The notes under the pieces: generated by a model | What the model was told of the DNA's origin: nothing | Database searches by the model: none | What the model saw: only the letters and a program-made list of their open reading frames with translations | Shown: one piece after another, positions 10,007 through 19,684 of the stretch | Position numbering within the stretch: the first letter of the stretch is position 1 | Layout of the letters: each line of letters opens with the position of its first letter | DNA from: Bradyrhizobium sp. CB1015 | GTDB taxonomy: Bacteria; Pseudomonadota; Alphaproteobacteria; Rhizobiales; Xanthobacteraceae | Assembly (NCBI RefSeq): GCF_025200925.1 | Contig: NZ_CP104174.1 | Span: forward strand, 1,984,001 to 2,048,000 | Direction: 5' to 3' | DNA: 64,000 nucleotides | Program-made: the position numbers and the translations under genes

Positions 10007-11431
10007 TCAGCCCTGGCGAAAGCCCATCCGGAAGGCGCCCCAGTGCTTGCCGCGGACCATGATCGGCGAGGACAGGTCCTTCATCAGCACGAACTGTCCG
10101 CCGCCCATGTCGCGGCGATAGGTCTGGAGCAGGAAGGGTTTTGTGCTGGCCGCGACCTTCTTCACCGCGCGGTCGGTGAACAGGCGGCGGTTGCGGCAAT
10201 TGGCGTTGTTCCAGACCGGGTCCTTGCCCTGCGGCAGGCGGTAGTTCGGATTGTGGGTCGGCAGGTATCCGCCTTTGGCCCAGGCGACGCAGAACACGAT
10301 GCGGGAATCGGACGTCTGAATTGGATCCTGGATCGCGGGCAGCACGCGGTCGGTGAACGCGACGTAATTGGTGAGGTGCTGCTTCGGATCGGTGCCTGGG
10401 ATCTCGCGGTAGGTCTCGTCCATGAGCTGGTCGAGCGTGATCTCGCCGCGGTCGATCGCAGCCTCGAACTCCGCCGAGATCCGTTTCGCGGTGTCGACGA
10501 CGATCCGGATCAGCGGCGCGTCCGATGTCTCGACGCCGCTGTCCGCGATCAGCGCGATCAGGCCTTCGGAGGTATCGAGCAGCTTCGCCACCCGCTCGTC
10601 CGCGCTTCGGAGGTCGCGCGAGGAGAGGTCGACGCCCTTGGCGAGCTCGTTGAGCTCGCTGATCACGGTGTCGCAATGGCCGAGATTGGAGGTCGCCGCG
10701 CGCGCGACGCCGTCGATCTCGGCTTCGACCGAGGCGAAGCCCTGCTGGACCCGCGAGATGATGCCGGAGATCGCTTGCGCGCCTTCGCCGGCGGTCTTGG
10801 CGCGCTGCGAGGCGTCGCTGCTCTCCCCGATCAGGCCTTCGATCTGGCCGTCGAGATCGCGCACGGTGTCGGAGATCTCATGCGTGGCCTGGCGCGTGGC
10901 CTCCGCGAGGTTCTTGACCTCGCTTGCGACCACCGCGAAGCCGCGGCCGGCAGTGCCGGCGCGCGCGGCTTCGATGGTGGCGTTGAGCGCGAGCAGGTTG
11001 GTCTGCTTCGCGATCGCCTCGATCGAGCCGGAGACCTTCGCCACCTGCGCCAGCGCCGCGCCGACGGCGGACAGGCGCGCCTCGATCCGCTCCACTGCGG
11101 CCACGAGCTCGGAGATGCGGCTGACCGCGGTGTCGACGGCGCTGCGCGACTGCGCGATCTCGCCGACCGCAACCGACGTCGTGGTTTGCACCGCCTGCGA
11201 GGCGTTGGCGATGTCGTGATTGGCGGAGACCATGGTCTCGGCCGTCTTCTGCAGATGGTGGAACCGTTCCGACTGGCTCGCGACGCGGTTTGCGACGTCC
11301 TGGACGTTGCCGGCGATGTCCGCGAGCTCGACGCCGAGACCGCCGATGCGGTCGGCAAGCTGGTCGATCAGACGTTCGGCCAGCGTCCGGTTGGATGCAG
11401 TGTCCAGTACGGCAAGTTGTGCAAGGGACAT
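10007..11431 (-). CDS. Soluble methyl-accepting chemotaxis protein with C-terminal Cache-like domain
   Basis: This is a 474-residue receptor with no signal peptide or membrane segment. Residues about 60-300 are MCP coiled coil with the kinase-control tip [19 protein letters not shown] (138-156) and [14 protein letters not shown]. The last 150 residues (about 320-474) form a sensor-like domain with [27 protein letters not shown] and [14 protein letters not shown], resembling Cache domains normally found outside the membrane. The order is therefore reversed: signalling part first, sensor last. The start follows GGAGAGAG. A paralogous C-terminal domain ends the next gene on the same strand. The ligand is unknown; the cytoplasmic location is inferred. 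Confidence 0.85.
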   Translation of the reverse strand: MSLAQLAVLDTASNRTLAERLIDQLADRIGGLGVELADIAGNVQDVANRVASQSERFHHLQKTAETMVSANHDIANASQAVQTTTSVAVGEIAQSRSAVDTAVSRISELVAAVERIEARLSAVGAALAQVAKVSGSIEAIAKQTNLLALNATIEAARAGTAGRGFAVVASEVKNLAEATRQATHEISDTVRDLDGQIEGLIGESSDASQRAKTAGEGAQAISGIISRVQQGFASVEAEIDGVARAATSNLGHCDTVISELNELAKGVDLSSRDLRSADERVAKLLDTSEGLIALIADSGVETSDAPLIRIVVDTAKRISAEFEAAIDRGEITLDQLMDETYREIPGTDPKQHLTNYVAFTDRVLPAIQDPIQTSDSRIVFCVAWAKGGYLPTHNPNYRLPQGKDPVWNNANCRNRRLFTDRAVKKVAASTKPFLLQTYRRDMGGGQFVLMKDLSSPIMVRGKHWGAFRMGFRQG

Positions 11432-11534
11432 GTACGGGCTCTCTCCAGTCGGAGCCGTTGATCGGCTCCTCGGCGGCATTCCGATTCCAGGTCCGACCTT
11501 AGAGGATGATTCGCGCCCGGCGTCTTGCCCAGGA

Positions 11535-11574
11535 GTGCAGATGCGTGCAGATGCGCGCAGGTGCGTGCACGCGC
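11535..11574. repeat. Four degenerate 10-bp tandem repeats
   Basis: GTGCAGATGC occurs twice, followed by GCGCAGGTGC and GTGCACGCGC. They sit just downstream of the larger chemoreceptor gene in the 149-bp spacer before its neighbour. They are too short and diverged for a CRISPR and probably arose by slippage. Confidence 0.55.
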
Positions 11575-11580
11575 GGGGTG

Positions 11581-13329
11581 CTACAGCTTGTACGCCGTGC
11601 GGAAGCCGCCCCAGTGCCGGCCTTGCACGCGGATCGGGACGTCGATCTCGCGCATCATCACCGTGTTGCCGTTGCCCATGTCGCGCGCATAGCTCTGGAC
11701 CAGGTACGATCGCAGGTTGCGCGCAGCGGCGAGCCCCGCCGGATCGTTGAAGATGCGCCGGTTGCGGCTGTTGGCCGTGTTCCAGGCGACGTCGCCCGGC
11801 CGCTGCGGATGCGAATAGATCTTGTTGTGCACCGGCAAAAAGCCGTTGCGGTCGACCATGGCGCAGAACGCCATCCGCGGCTCCCGCGCCAGAAAGGCTT
11901 CCTGGAACGGCGGCAGGGTGCGGTCGGCCCAGTCGAGATATTTGGTGCGGTATTGCTGCGGATTGGTGCCCGCAATCTCCACGTAGTCCGTGTCGAAAAG
12001 GTCCTCGATCTTGACCTCGCCGCGCGCAACCGCCTGCTCGAATATCTTCGTCAGCGCATTGCCCGCTTCCATGGCACGGGTGACGAGCTCGGTGCTCTCC
12101 TCATGGATCGACCAGAGCTTGTCCTCGATCTTCTCGTTGAGCGCGGCGGTGGCGCCGACGAATTGCGCGCGGGCGCCGGCCTTGGATTGCTCGACCACGC
12201 GCAGGCGGCAGGCGCCGATGTCCTCCAAGCTGCCCTCGATCGTCGCTTGCGTCGCGAGCCGGCTTGCGTCCGCGCCGCCGATCAGCACGCCCTCCATCGC
12301 GATTTCATAGACCGGCATCGTGCCGCGCGCGGTCTCGAATTTGAGGTGGCAAGGCAGGCGCTCGGTCTTGCGGCGGTCGTCGTGCTCGCTCTGGCGCAGC
12401 AGCACGGCGCAGCGGGATTTCAGCTTCTGGGCGAAGGTGGTGACGGCCTTGCCGGCGCTGGCGACGCTCTCGCCATGGGTCTCGGCCGCCTTGGTCGCCG
12501 CGTCGATCTCGGCTGCGCTCTCGCCGACCGAGATGATGAACTCCGAGGCGCTGGCGGCATTGCCGGAGACTTCGCTGGTCGTGGCATTCTGCTCGGCGAC
12601 CGCGCCGTTGACGGTGTCGAACACCGGGCGGATCGCCTCGATCGCCTGCGAGATGCGGTGCACCGCGTCCGCCGAGCCGGCGGCGTCGCGCTGCAGCGCG
12701 TCGATCTTCTTCGTGATCTCTTCCGTCGCGCTCTGGGTCTGCACCGCGAGCGCCTTGACCTCGGTGGCGACGACGGCAAAGCCTTTTCCCGCGGCGCCCG
12801 CGCGCGCGGCCTCGATGGTCGAGTTGAGCGCGAGCAGCGTGGTCTGCCGCGCGATCTGCGCGATCAGATTGACGACGTTGCCGATGGCGGCGGAGGATTC
12901 GCGCAAGCGGTCGACATTGGCCCGGGCTTCCTGCGCGGCGGCGCTGGCCTCGTCGGCGAGCTTGCCGGCCTCGCGGACCTGTGCGCCGATACCTTGCGCG
13001 GACTGGGTGAACTTGTCGGCGGCATGGGCGAAGGTGGAGGCGGTGGATTGCGCGGCGTTGGTCCGACCGGTCAGGGCATCGGTGCGGTCGCGAATGGCGG
13101 CGAGGGTCGCCGCGGTCGCCTCGGCGCCGCCAGCCACCGAATTGGCGGCGCGCTCGAGCTGGCGGATCATGGCGCCGAGCTCGAGTTCCAGCAATTCCAG
13201 GATTTCCCGGGCCGAATCACTTTCGGCGGCCGAGGCGGGTGCGGCAGGGGCCGCGGGCTGCGCGGCCTCCGGGGCTGAAGCAGGCGCGGCCGTGTCCGGC
13301 AGACGCTTCCGAAATAATCCGAACGCCAT
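11581..13329 (-). CDS. Soluble methyl-accepting chemotaxis protein with PilZ-like and Cache-like domains
   Basis: This 582-residue protein has no transmembrane segment. After a short basic start and an Ala/Pro-rich linker (about 12-38), residues 40-310 form an MCP coiled coil with the tip [20 protein letters not shown] (159-178) and [15 protein letters not shown]. Residues about 318-392 resemble PilZ: RRKTERL supplies the RxxxR motif, and [12 protein letters not shown] stands where the second motif (D/N-x-S-x-x-G) belongs, only its Gly being kept. Residues 405-582 repeat the Cache-like domain of the adjacent receptor ([38 protein letters not shown]). It could link cyclic-di-GMP to chemotaxis, but the altered second motif makes nucleotide binding uncertain. 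Confidence 0.85.
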   Translation of the reverse strand: MAFGLFRKRLPDTAAPASAPEAAQPAAPAAPASAAESDSAREILELLELELGAMIRQLERAANSVAGGAEATAATLAAIRDRTDALTGRTNAAQSTASTFAHAADKFTQSAQGIGAQVREAGKLADEASAAAQEARANVDRLRESSAAIGNVVNLIAQIARQTTLLALNSTIEAARAGAAGKGFAVVATEVKALAVQTQSATEEITKKIDALQRDAAGSADAVHRISQAIEAIRPVFDTVNGAVAEQNATTSEVSGNAASASEFIISVGESAAEIDAATKAAETHGESVASAGKAVTTFAQKLKSRCAVLLRQSEHDDRRKTERLPCHLKFETARGTMPVYEIAMEGVLIGGADASRLATQATIEGSLEDIGACRLRVVEQSKAGARAQFVGATAALNEKIEDKLWSIHEESTELVTRAMEAGNALTKIFEQAVARGEVKIEDLFDTDYVEIAGTNPQQYRTKYLDWADRTLPPFQEAFLAREPRMAFCAMVDRNGFLPVHNKIYSHPQRPGDVAWNTANSRNRRIFNDPAGLAAARNLRSYLVQSYARDMGNGNTVMMREIDVPIRVQGRHWGGFRTAYKL

Positions 13330-13547
13330 CAGCTCTCTCTTGTCGGGGAACGGTCGGGCGCTATTTTCGCAAGTCGGAATGAAATCAGGGTTAACGGTGC
13401 CCGAGATCTAGGCACCGGCGATTACGGTGACTACCTTTACAGTGCTACCTTAGGGCAGCAGTTCCCTTTGATTCCGGTGGGGTGGCGGCCTATAAGGCCG
13501 CGCTTCCCACGCTCATCTTTGGCTGACGATTCCTCAAGAGACCACGC

Positions 13548-14294
13548 ATGGCCGGACATTCCCAATTCAAGAACATCATGCACCGCAAAGGGCGGCAGGA
13601 TGCCCAGAAGTCGAAGCTGTTCGGCAAGCTGGCGCGGGAAATCACGGTCGCGGCCAAGCTGGGCACGCCCGACCCCGCCATGAACCCGCGCCTGCGCGCC
13701 GCCGTCATCGCGGCGCGCCAGGAGAACATGCCGAAGGACAATATCGAGCGCGCCATCAAGAAGGCACTCGGCAGCGACGGCGAGAACTATGACGAGATCC
13801 GCTACGAGGGTTACGGCCCCGGCGGTGTCGCCGTCATCGTCGAGGCGCTGACCGACAACCGCAACCGCGCCGCCTCCGACATCCGCTCCTTCTTCACCAA
13901 GTCCGGCGGCAATCTCGGCGAAACCGGCTCGGTCTCCTTCATGTTCGACCGCACCGGCATCATCGAATACGACCGCAGCGTCGCCTCCGACGACGCGGTG
14001 CTGGACGCCGCGATCGAGGCCGGCGCAGACGATGTGGTCTCGGGCGAGAGCGGTCACGAGATCTACGCCTCGACCGAAAGCTATCGCGATGTCGCCAAGG
14101 CGCTGGAAGCCAAGTTCGGCGAGCCGCGCAAAGCCGCGCTGATCTGGAAGCCGCAGAACACGGTTGCGGTCGACGACGAGACGGGCGAGAAGCTCTTGAA
14201 GCTGATGGACCTGCTCAACGAGCACGACGACGTCCAGAACGTCTACGCCAATTTCGAGGTGTCGGACGCGCTTGTTGCGAAGATGGGGGGCTAG
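13548..14294 (+). CDS. yebC: YebC/TACO1 family translation factor or transcriptional regulator
   Basis: This 248-residue protein is full length for the family. The N-terminus [20 protein letters not shown] is the YebC signature, where H-S-x-F/W-x-N-I precedes the basic helix. [24 protein letters not shown] and [14 protein letters not shown] are further family blocks, with the acidic C-terminal domain after about residue 130. YebC proteins have been described as DNA-binding regulators, as with ruvC control, and more recently as ribosome factors that relieve stalling. It lies upstream of ruvCAB, the conserved alphaproteobacterial order, separated by a palindromic repeat. Confidence 0.95.
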   Translation: MAGHSQFKNIMHRKGRQDAQKSKLFGKLAREITVAAKLGTPDPAMNPRLRAAVIAARQENMPKDNIERAIKKALGSDGENYDEIRYEGYGPGGVAVIVEALTDNRNRAASDIRSFFTKSGGNLGETGSVSFMFDRTGIIEYDRSVASDDAVLDAAIEAGADDVVSGESGHEIYASTESYRDVAKALEAKFGEPRKAALIWKPQNTVAVDDETGEKLLKLMDLLNEHDDVQNVYANFEVSDALVAKMGG

Positions 14295-14305
14295 GGCACT
14301 CTCGT

Positions 14306-14431
14306 GTCCCGGACGCGGCGCAGCGCGAAGCGGTGCGACGCAGAGCCGGGACCCACAGCGCCGTTCGCGCTGGAGGCAATATGGGCCCCGGTTCAGCAGC
14401 GCACCGCTTCGTGCTGCGCTGCGCCCGGGGC
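14306..14431. repeat. 126-bp imperfect palindrome, copy 2
   Basis: The outer arms are GTCCCGGACGC and GCGCCCGGGGC; the middle carries AGCCGGGACCCA opposite GGGCCCCGGTT. It has the same length and organisation as the copy in the gap-pgk spacer. It separates yebC from ruvCAB and could form a large hairpin in any read-through transcript. Confidence 0.72.
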
Positions 14432-14506
14432 AAGAGACCCCACTTCCCCTGTTACTTCCGTTCTGTTTCTGTTTCGCATCCCGCGGCCAGCCGCTATCAC
14501 TGGCCC

Positions 14507-15034
14507 ATGACTGCGCTTCCGATTCGTGGCCCCGTTCGCATCATCGGCATCGACCCCGGCCTGCGCCGCACCGGCTGGGGGGTGATCGAGGCCGAGGGCA
14601 ATCGCCTGACCTACGTCGCCTGCGGCTCGGTGGAACCGCCCGACGATTTGCCGCTGGCGAGCCGGCTGCTCGCGATCCATGAAGGGCTCGCGGCCGTTTT
14701 GTCCAATCACCGGCCGGTGGAAGCTGCGGTCGAGCAGACCTTCGTCAACAAGGACGGGGTTGCGACGCTGAAGCTCGGCCAGGCCCGCGGCGTCGCCATG
14801 CTGGCGCCCGCAATGTTCGGCATCTCCGTCGCCGAGTATGCGCCGAACCAGGTCAAGAAGACCGTGGTCGGCGCCGGCCACGCCGACAAGCAACAGATCG
14901 CGATGATGCTGAAGATTTTGCTGCCGAAGGCCGAGCCGCCGTCGGCCGACGCCGCCGACGCGCTCGCCATCGCCATCACCCACGCTCATCACCGCCAGAG
15001 CACCGCGCTCCGGCTGAAGGTGGTGGGGATATGA
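14507..15034 (+). CDS. ruvC: Holliday junction resolvase RuvC
   Basis: This 175-residue endonuclease cuts Holliday junctions made by recombination, working with RuvAB. The four acidic catalytic residues are visible: [14 protein letters not shown] (Asp near residue 16), VEQTFVNKD (Glu), [10 protein letters not shown], and [16 protein letters not shown] with the two C-terminal Asp residues. The start MTALPIRG was chosen by family length; upstream in-frame sequence comes from the palindromic repeat. Its stop overlaps the ruvA start by 4 nt. Confidence 0.96.
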   Translation: MTALPIRGPVRIIGIDPGLRRTGWGVIEAEGNRLTYVACGSVEPPDDLPLASRLLAIHEGLAAVLSNHRPVEAAVEQTFVNKDGVATLKLGQARGVAMLAPAMFGISVAEYAPNQVKKTVVGAGHADKQQIAMMLKILLPKAEPPSADAADALAIAITHAHHRQSTALRLKVVGI

Positions 15035-15648
15035 TCGGCAAGCTCAAGGGGCTGATCGATTCCTACGGCGAGGATTTCGTCATCCTCGACGTCGGCGGCG
15101 TCGGCTATCAGGTGCATTGTTCCTCGCGCACCTTGCAGCACCTGCCCTCGCCGGGCGAGGCGGCCGTGCTGTCGATCGAGACCTATGTCCGCGAGGACCA
15201 GATAAAACTGTTCGGCTTCCGCACCGACCAGGAGCGCGAATGGTTTCGCCTGCTCCAGACCGTGCAGGGCGTCGGCGCCAAGGTTGCGCTCGCCGTGCTC
15301 GGCACGCTGTCGCCGGCCGATCTCGCCAATGCCATTGCGCTGCGCGACAAGGCCGCGGTGGCGCGCACGCCCGGCGTCGGCCCCAAGGTCGCCGAGCGCA
15401 TCGTTACCGAATTGAAGGACAAGGCGCCGGCCTTTGCCAATGTCGATCCCGCCGTCGTGCATCTTGCCGACGCCGTCGACGACCAGCGCGCCCCGCGCCC
15501 CGTCGCGGATGCGATCTCCGCGCTGGTCAATCTCGGCTATGGCCAGCCGCAAGCCGCCGCGGCGATCGCCTCGGCCTCGCGCAGTGCGGGTGAGGGCGCC
15601 GAGACGGCGCAGCTGATCCGGCTCGGGTTGAAGGAACTCGCGAAGTGA
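15031..15648 (+). CDS. ruvA: Holliday junction branch migration protein RuvA
   Basis: This 205-residue DNA-binding subunit forms tetramers that hold the four-way junction. The N-terminal OB domain begins [31 protein letters not shown]. The helix-hairpin-helix region contains [17 protein letters not shown] and [18 protein letters not shown]. The C-terminal RuvB-contact domain has [16 protein letters not shown]. It overlaps ruvC and ruvB by 4 nt each, so the three genes are one translational unit. Confidence 0.96.
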   Translation: MIGKLKGLIDSYGEDFVILDVGGVGYQVHCSSRTLQHLPSPGEAAVLSIETYVREDQIKLFGFRTDQEREWFRLLQTVQGVGAKVALAVLGTLSPADLANAIALRDKAAVARTPGVGPKVAERIVTELKDKAPAFANVDPAVVHLADAVDDQRAPRPVADAISALVNLGYGQPQAAAAIASASRSAGEGAETAQLIRLGLKELAK

Positions 15649-16703
15649 GCGACCCCAAGGCCAGCCGCATGGTCTCGCCCGAGCGCCGCAGCGATGATGT
15701 CGGCGACACCGCGCTGCGCCCGCAATCGCTGTCCGATTTCGTCGGCCAGCAGCAGGCGCGCAAGAATCTCTCGATCTTCATCGAGGCGGCGCGCAAGCGC
15801 GGCGAGGCGCTGGATCACGTGCTCTTCGTAGGCCCGCCCGGCCTCGGCAAGACCACGCTGGCGCAGATCGTGGCGAAAGAGCTCGGCGTCGGCTTTCGCG
15901 CCACGTCGGGTCCTGTCATCGCCAAGGCCGGCGATCTCGCCGCGCTGCTGACCAATCTCGAAGAGCGCGACGTGCTCTTCATCGACGAGATCCATCGCCT
16001 CAGCCCGGCGGTGGAAGAGGTGCTCTATCCCGCGATGGAGGACTTTCAGCTCGACCTCATCATCGGCGAGGGTCCGGCGGCGCGGTCGGTGAAGATCGAG
16101 CTGTCGAAGTTCACCCTGGTCGGCGCCACCACGCGTGCCGGCCTTCTCACCAATCCCTTGCGCGACCGCTTTGGCATTCCGGTCCGGCTCAACTTCTACA
16201 CGATCGAGGAGTTGGAGAGCATCGTCAGCCGCGGCGCGCGTGTGCTCAACGTCGGCATGAGCGCAGACGGCGCCAACGAGATCGCGCGCCGCGCCCGCGG
16301 CACCCCCCGCATCGCCGGGCGTTTGCTCCGCCGTGTGCGCGATTTCGCCTCGGCGGCCGATGCCGACAAGATCGACCGCAAGATCGCCGACCACGCGCTG
16401 AGCGCGCTCGAGGTCGACGCCGCTGGCCTCGACGCCATGGATCGCCGCTATCTCACGACCATCGCGCTCAACTATGGCGGCGGCCCGGTCGGCGTCGAGA
16501 CCATGGCCGCGGCCTTGTCGGAGCCGCGCGATGCCATCGAGGACATCATCGAGCCCTATCTGATCCAGTGCGGCTATCTGCAGCGCACCCCGCGCGGCCG
16601 CCTGCTGACATCGCACGCCTTCCGCCATCTCGGTCTCGCCGAGCCCTCGCGCGATGCGGCGGCGCAGTTCGGCCTGTTCGGCACGGATGACAGCGACGCG
16701 TGA
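15645..16703 (+). CDS. ruvB: Holliday junction branch migration helicase RuvB
   Basis: This 352-residue AAA+ motor drives branch migration with RuvA. Walker A is [11 protein letters not shown], Walker B is LFIDEIHRL, sensor 1 is GATTRAG and the arginine finger lies in LRDRFGI. The C-terminal winged helix carries [15 protein letters not shown] and AFRHLGL. The start is GTG overlapping the ruvA stop (GTGA); the N-terminal extension before [12 protein letters not shown] is normal for rhizobia. Confidence 0.97.
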   Translation: MSDPKASRMVSPERRSDDVGDTALRPQSLSDFVGQQQARKNLSIFIEAARKRGEALDHVLFVGPPGLGKTTLAQIVAKELGVGFRATSGPVIAKAGDLAALLTNLEERDVLFIDEIHRLSPAVEEVLYPAMEDFQLDLIIGEGPAARSVKIELSKFTLVGATTRAGLLTNPLRDRFGIPVRLNFYTIEELESIVSRGARVLNVGMSADGANEIARRARGTPRIAGRLLRRVRDFASAADADKIDRKIADHALSALEVDAAGLDAMDRRYLTTIALNYGGGPVGVETMAAALSEPRDAIEDIIEPYLIQCGYLQRTPRGRLLTSHAFRHLGLAEPSRDAAAQFGLFGTDDSDA

Positions 16704-16751
16704 GCTGCTGAGCCGCTCGCGGTTCCGGCTTTGACGAATTTCCGTTAACCT

Positions 16752-16770
16752 CGTGCAGACGATCTGCACG
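16752..16770 (+). terminator. Hairpin downstream of ruvB
   Basis: A perfect 8-bp stem CGTGCAGA/TCTGCACG with a CGA loop lies 48 nt after the ruvB stop and ahead of the metallophosphoesterase gene. There is no T-run, so it is at best a weak intrinsic terminator or RNA-end stabiliser. Confidence 0.4.
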
Positions 16771-16832
16771 AACGTACCCCAATTCCGCTCCAATCGGATA
16801 TCATCAAGACGCCGCATCATCATCGGGCTTCC

Positions 16833-17753
16833 ATGATCACGCGCCGTCATCTCATCCGTTCCATCGGCGGCCTGTCCGCCCTCGGCGTCTCGACCGCAGC
16901 CTATGGCGTCGGCGTCGAGCCGGTGCTGCGGCTCCGCGTCACGCGCTATCATCCGGTGCCGCGGCAGTGGCCGGCGGATTTTTCGCTGAAGATTGCCGCC
17001 ATCGCCGACATCCATGCCTGCGATCCCTGGATGTCGCTGGAGCGCATCGAGGGCATCGTAGACCGGACCAATGCGCTCAACGCCGATCTCATCGTGCTGC
17101 TCGGCGACTATGTCGCCGGCCTTCACCACGTCACGCGCTTCATTCCGTCGAGCGAATGGGCGAGGGTGCTGGCGCGCCTGAAGGCGCCCCTCGGCGTCCA
17201 TGCCGTGATGGGCAATCACGATTATTGGGACGACAGGACCGTGCAGCAGGCCGGGCGCGGGCCGACCATCGCGCATCGTGCGCTGGAGGCGGCCGGCATC
17301 CCCGTCTACGAGAACGATGCCGTGCGCCTTACCAAGAATGGCCGTCCGTTCTGGCTCGCGGGGCTCGGCGACCAATTGGCCTATTATCCCGCCAGGCGCT
17401 TTGGCCGCGCACACAGGCTCGGCGCCGACGATCTCGCGGGCACGCTGGCCAAGATCACCGACGATGCGCCGGTCATCCTGCTCGCGCACGAGCCCAACAT
17501 CGCGCCGCTCGTGCCCGCACGCGTCGCGCTGCAACTGTCCGGCCATACCCATGGCGGCCAGGTTCGCCTGCTCGGCTGGTCGCCGGCCGTCTCGCCGAAG
17601 AACGGCCTGCGGCTCGCCTACGGCCACTTCCGCCTGAAATGCGATCTCATCGTCTCCGGCGGCCTCGGTTGCAGCATCATGCCCGTCCGCGTCGGCGTGC
17701 CGCCCGAGATCGTCGAGGTGACATTGGGGCGGGCAGGGCTGGTTGTGTCCTAA
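16833..17753 (+). CDS. Tat-exported metallophosphoesterase
   Basis: This 306-residue calcineurin-fold hydrolase has all metal motifs in order: IADIHAC (D-x-H), LLGDYV (GD), VMGNHDYW (GNHD), LLAHEPN (H) and LSGHTHGGQV (GHTH). The N-terminus TRRHLIRSIGGLSALG is a twin-arginine-type signal, so the protein probably acts in the periplasm or on the outer face of the inner membrane. YaeI-like enzymes of this group are phosphodiesterases; the substrate here is unknown. It stands alone after ruvCAB, 68 nt before the thioesterase gene. Confidence 0.85.
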   Translation: MITRRHLIRSIGGLSALGVSTAAYGVGVEPVLRLRVTRYHPVPRQWPADFSLKIAAIADIHACDPWMSLERIEGIVDRTNALNADLIVLLGDYVAGLHHVTRFIPSSEWARVLARLKAPLGVHAVMGNHDYWDDRTVQQAGRGPTIAHRALEAAGIPVYENDAVRLTKNGRPFWLAGLGDQLAYYPARRFGRAHRLGADDLAGTLAKITDDAPVILLAHEPNIAPLVPARVALQLSGHTHGGQVRLLGWSPAVSPKNGLRLAYGHFRLKCDLIVSGGLGCSIMPVRVGVPPEIVEVTLGRAGLVVS

Positions 17754-17821
17754 CACGCTTGCGCGTCCGGCTGTTTTTGCGCAAAACGAGCCGGTTACCG
17801 ACAAGCGAAGAGGCTCGCGAC

Positions 17822-18271
17822 GTGACAGCTCATCTCGACGGCGAGATCCGCGACGGCCGCCACCACATGCAGGTCCGCGTCTACTACGAGGACACGGATT
17901 TTTCCGGCATCGTCTATCATGCCAATTACCTGCGCTACATGGAGCGCGGGCGCACCAATCATCTCAGGCTGATGGGCGCCGAGCAGCAGGCGCTGTTCGA
18001 GCAGACCGAGACGGAAGGCGCGGGCTTCGCCTTCGTGGTGCGTTCGATGCATCTGGACTTCTTGAAGCCCGCGCGAATGGATGACGTGCTCGACGTCGTG
18101 ACCTGGCCGGTTGCGGTGAAGGGGGCGTCCATCATGCTGGCGCAGGAGGTGCGGCGCGGTGACGACGTGCTGGTGAAAGCCGAGGTCCGCGTAGCCTTCA
18201 TCAGCGGCGGTCGCGCCCAGCCGATCCCGAAATCGATCCGCCAGTTGATGAAGGCCGATCTGGTTTCGTGA
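17822..18271 (+). CDS. ybgC: Acyl-CoA thioester hydrolase, YbgC family
   Basis: This 149-residue hot-dog-fold thioesterase carries the family motif [18 protein letters not shown] near residue 20, whose Asp (in DTD) is the catalytic residue. [14 protein letters not shown] is typical of the central strand. YbgC cleaves acyl-CoA or acyl-ACP thioesters near the inner membrane. The GTG start keeps the N-terminal [12 protein letters not shown] segment; an internal ATG 15 codons later (MQVRVYYED) is an alternative. ybgC commonly opens the tol-pal operon, but here a SnoaL-like gene follows and no tolQ is in the window. Confidence 0.85.
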   Translation: MTAHLDGEIRDGRHHMQVRVYYEDTDFSGIVYHANYLRYMERGRTNHLRLMGAEQQALFEQTETEGAGFAFVVRSMHLDFLKPARMDDVLDVVTWPVAVKGASIMLAQEVRRGDDVLVKAEVRVAFISGGRAQPIPKSIRQLMKADLVS

Positions 18272-18350
18272 TCGCTCGATAGCGGATGGCCTATCGACTC
18301 TGCCAATTGCGACGATACATTCGCGGTCCCGATCAACCGATGAGGCCACC

Positions 18351-18818
18351 ATGTCGCGCCCGCCGCTTCCACCCTTCACCCGCGAGACCGCCGCGCAAAA
18401 GGCCCGCATGGCCGAGGACGCCTGGAATTCACGCGATCCGGTGCGGGTCTCGCTCGCCTATACCGAGGACAGCCGCTGGCGTAACCGCTCCGAAGTGTTT
18501 CAGGGCCGCGAGGCCATCGTCGCCTTCCTCACCCGCAAATGGGAGAAGGAGCAGGACTACCGCCTGATCAAGGACCTCTGGGCCTTCGACGAGAACCGCA
18601 TCGCGGTGCGCTTCCAGTACGAATGGCACGATGCAAGCGGCCAGTGGTATCGCTCCTACGGCAACGAGCAGTGGGAGTTCGACGAGCACGGCCTGATGAA
18701 GCGGCGCGAGGCCTCGATCAACGACATCGCCATTGCGGAAAAGGATCGTCGCTTCCACTGGCCCGCGCCGGGCCCGCGGCCGGCCGATGTGCCGGGGTTG
18801 GGGGCGGATCCGTTCTGA
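18351..18818 (+). CDS. DUF1348 / SnoaL-like NTF2-fold protein
   Basis: This 155-residue protein matches the DUF1348 group of NTF2-like proteins. [40 protein letters not shown] and [20 protein letters not shown] are the recognisable blocks. There is no signal peptide. Members are small cytoplasmic proteins of unknown or assorted ligand binding. No operon partner is evident; a palindromic repeat follows. Confidence 0.8.
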   Translation: MSRPPLPPFTRETAAQKARMAEDAWNSRDPVRVSLAYTEDSRWRNRSEVFQGREAIVAFLTRKWEKEQDYRLIKDLWAFDENRIAVRFQYEWHDASGQWYRSYGNEQWEFDEHGLMKRREASINDIAIAEKDRRFHWPAPGPRPADVPGLGADPF

Positions 18819-18840
18819 ACTGCGCAACCAACTCACAATC

Positions 18841-18949
18841 CTCATGGTGAGGAGCCGCGAAGCGGCGTCTCGAACCATGCAGACCCCGCTGATGCATCCG
18901 GCCTTCATCCTTCGAGACGCGCGCGAGAGCGCGCTCCTCAGGATGAGGG
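18841..18949. repeat. Double-hairpin REP-like repeat (CTCATCCTGAGGAG type)
   Basis: Two hairpins lie in tandem. GGTGAGGAGCCGC/GCGGCGTCTCGAACC comes first, then CATCCTTCGAGACGCGCGC with its partner GCGCGCTCCTCAGGATG. The same CTTCGAGACG...CTCCTCAGGATGAGG module lies inside the mobile element Y. The repeat overlaps the 3' end of the glutamine amidotransferase gene and supplies its last codons and its stop. Confidence 0.7.
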
Positions 18950-19657
18950 GAGAGAGTTGCGCGCCAGAAACCGCGTAATCGCCCCGCCCAGCTTCGCGTT
19001 GTCCATCGGCCCGGCCAGTGACGCCCTTGCTATGACAACGACATCCTCCGGCGCTTTCCCGTCGCGCAGATCGCAGCACACTTGCGCAAACCCCACGTCG
19101 AATTCCGGATGCGGCTGCACGGTCAGCGTTGCGCCGTTGGCATAGAGCAGGCCGGCATGCGGGGTGAAGTCGGACGAGAGGATCGTCAGCGCGTCGTTCG
19201 GCGGCTCGATCACCTGGTCCTGATGCGAGGCGGCGATAGCGACCGCTTCGCCGTCGACCACGCCGTTCTCCGGCAGCACCTGATAGACGTGCCGGCCGAT
19301 GCCCCAGCCCTTCTCCGACTTGCGCACGATGCCGCCAAGCGCCTGCGCGATCAGCTGGTGGCCGAAGCAGACGCCGACCATCGGCGTCTTGTTGGCGTAG
19401 GCCGTCCGCACGAAATCCTCCAGCGGCGCGATCCAGTCGAGCCCGTCGTAGACGCCGGCCGCCGCGCCGGTGATCAGGACGGCCTCGAGCTTGCTCGGAT
19501 CGGGAAGCGCATGGCCGTTGGGGATGCTGACGACCTCGATCGTCGCGGCCGGATCTTCGGCGCGGATCATGCGCGCGAACATGTCCGGAAATGAACCGTG
19601 GCGCTCGCGGTATTTTTGCGGGACCTCTCCGGTCTCGATGATGGTGATACGTGCCAT
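18938..19657 (-). CDS. Class I glutamine amidotransferase-like protein
   Basis: This 239-residue protein has the class I glutaminase triad. The nucleophile Cys sits in MVGVCFGHQLIAQALGG (about residue 95) and the His and Glu in VQPHPEFD (about 180). EAVLITGAAAGVYDG holds the oxyanion-loop region. It resembles the stand-alone GMP-synthase-like glutaminases often linked with glutamate amide or polyamine breakdown. The ATG is preceded by GGGAGG. The last three codons and stop lie inside a palindromic repeat. It is co-directional with, and just downstream of, a LysR regulator, 28 nt away. Confidence 0.83.
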   Translation of the reverse strand: MARITIIETGEVPQKYRERHGSFPDMFARMIRAEDPAATIEVVSIPNGHALPDPSKLEAVLITGAAAGVYDGLDWIAPLEDFVRTAYANKTPMVGVCFGHQLIAQALGGIVRKSEKGWGIGRHVYQVLPENGVVDGEAVAIAASHQDQVIEPPNDALTILSSDFTPHAGLLYANGATLTVQPHPEFDVGFAQVCCDLRDGKAPEDVVVIARASLAGPMDNAKLGGAITRFLARNSLPSS

Positions 19658-19684
19658 GGGCCTCCCGGGCAAAAGTTGCGAAGC

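Noticed and set aside
9959..11461. 500-codon open frame opposite the first chemoreceptor
   Set aside because: The other strand carries clear MCP motifs and a ribosome site; the antisense translation is low-complexity.
11535..11574. CRISPR-like array
   Set aside because: Units are only 10 bp, without spacers and degenerate; no cas genes in the window.
15537..17804. 755-codon minus-strand frame across ruvB and the metallophosphoesterase
   Set aside because: It runs antisense to two convincing genes and has Arg/Asp/Gly-rich composition without any motif.
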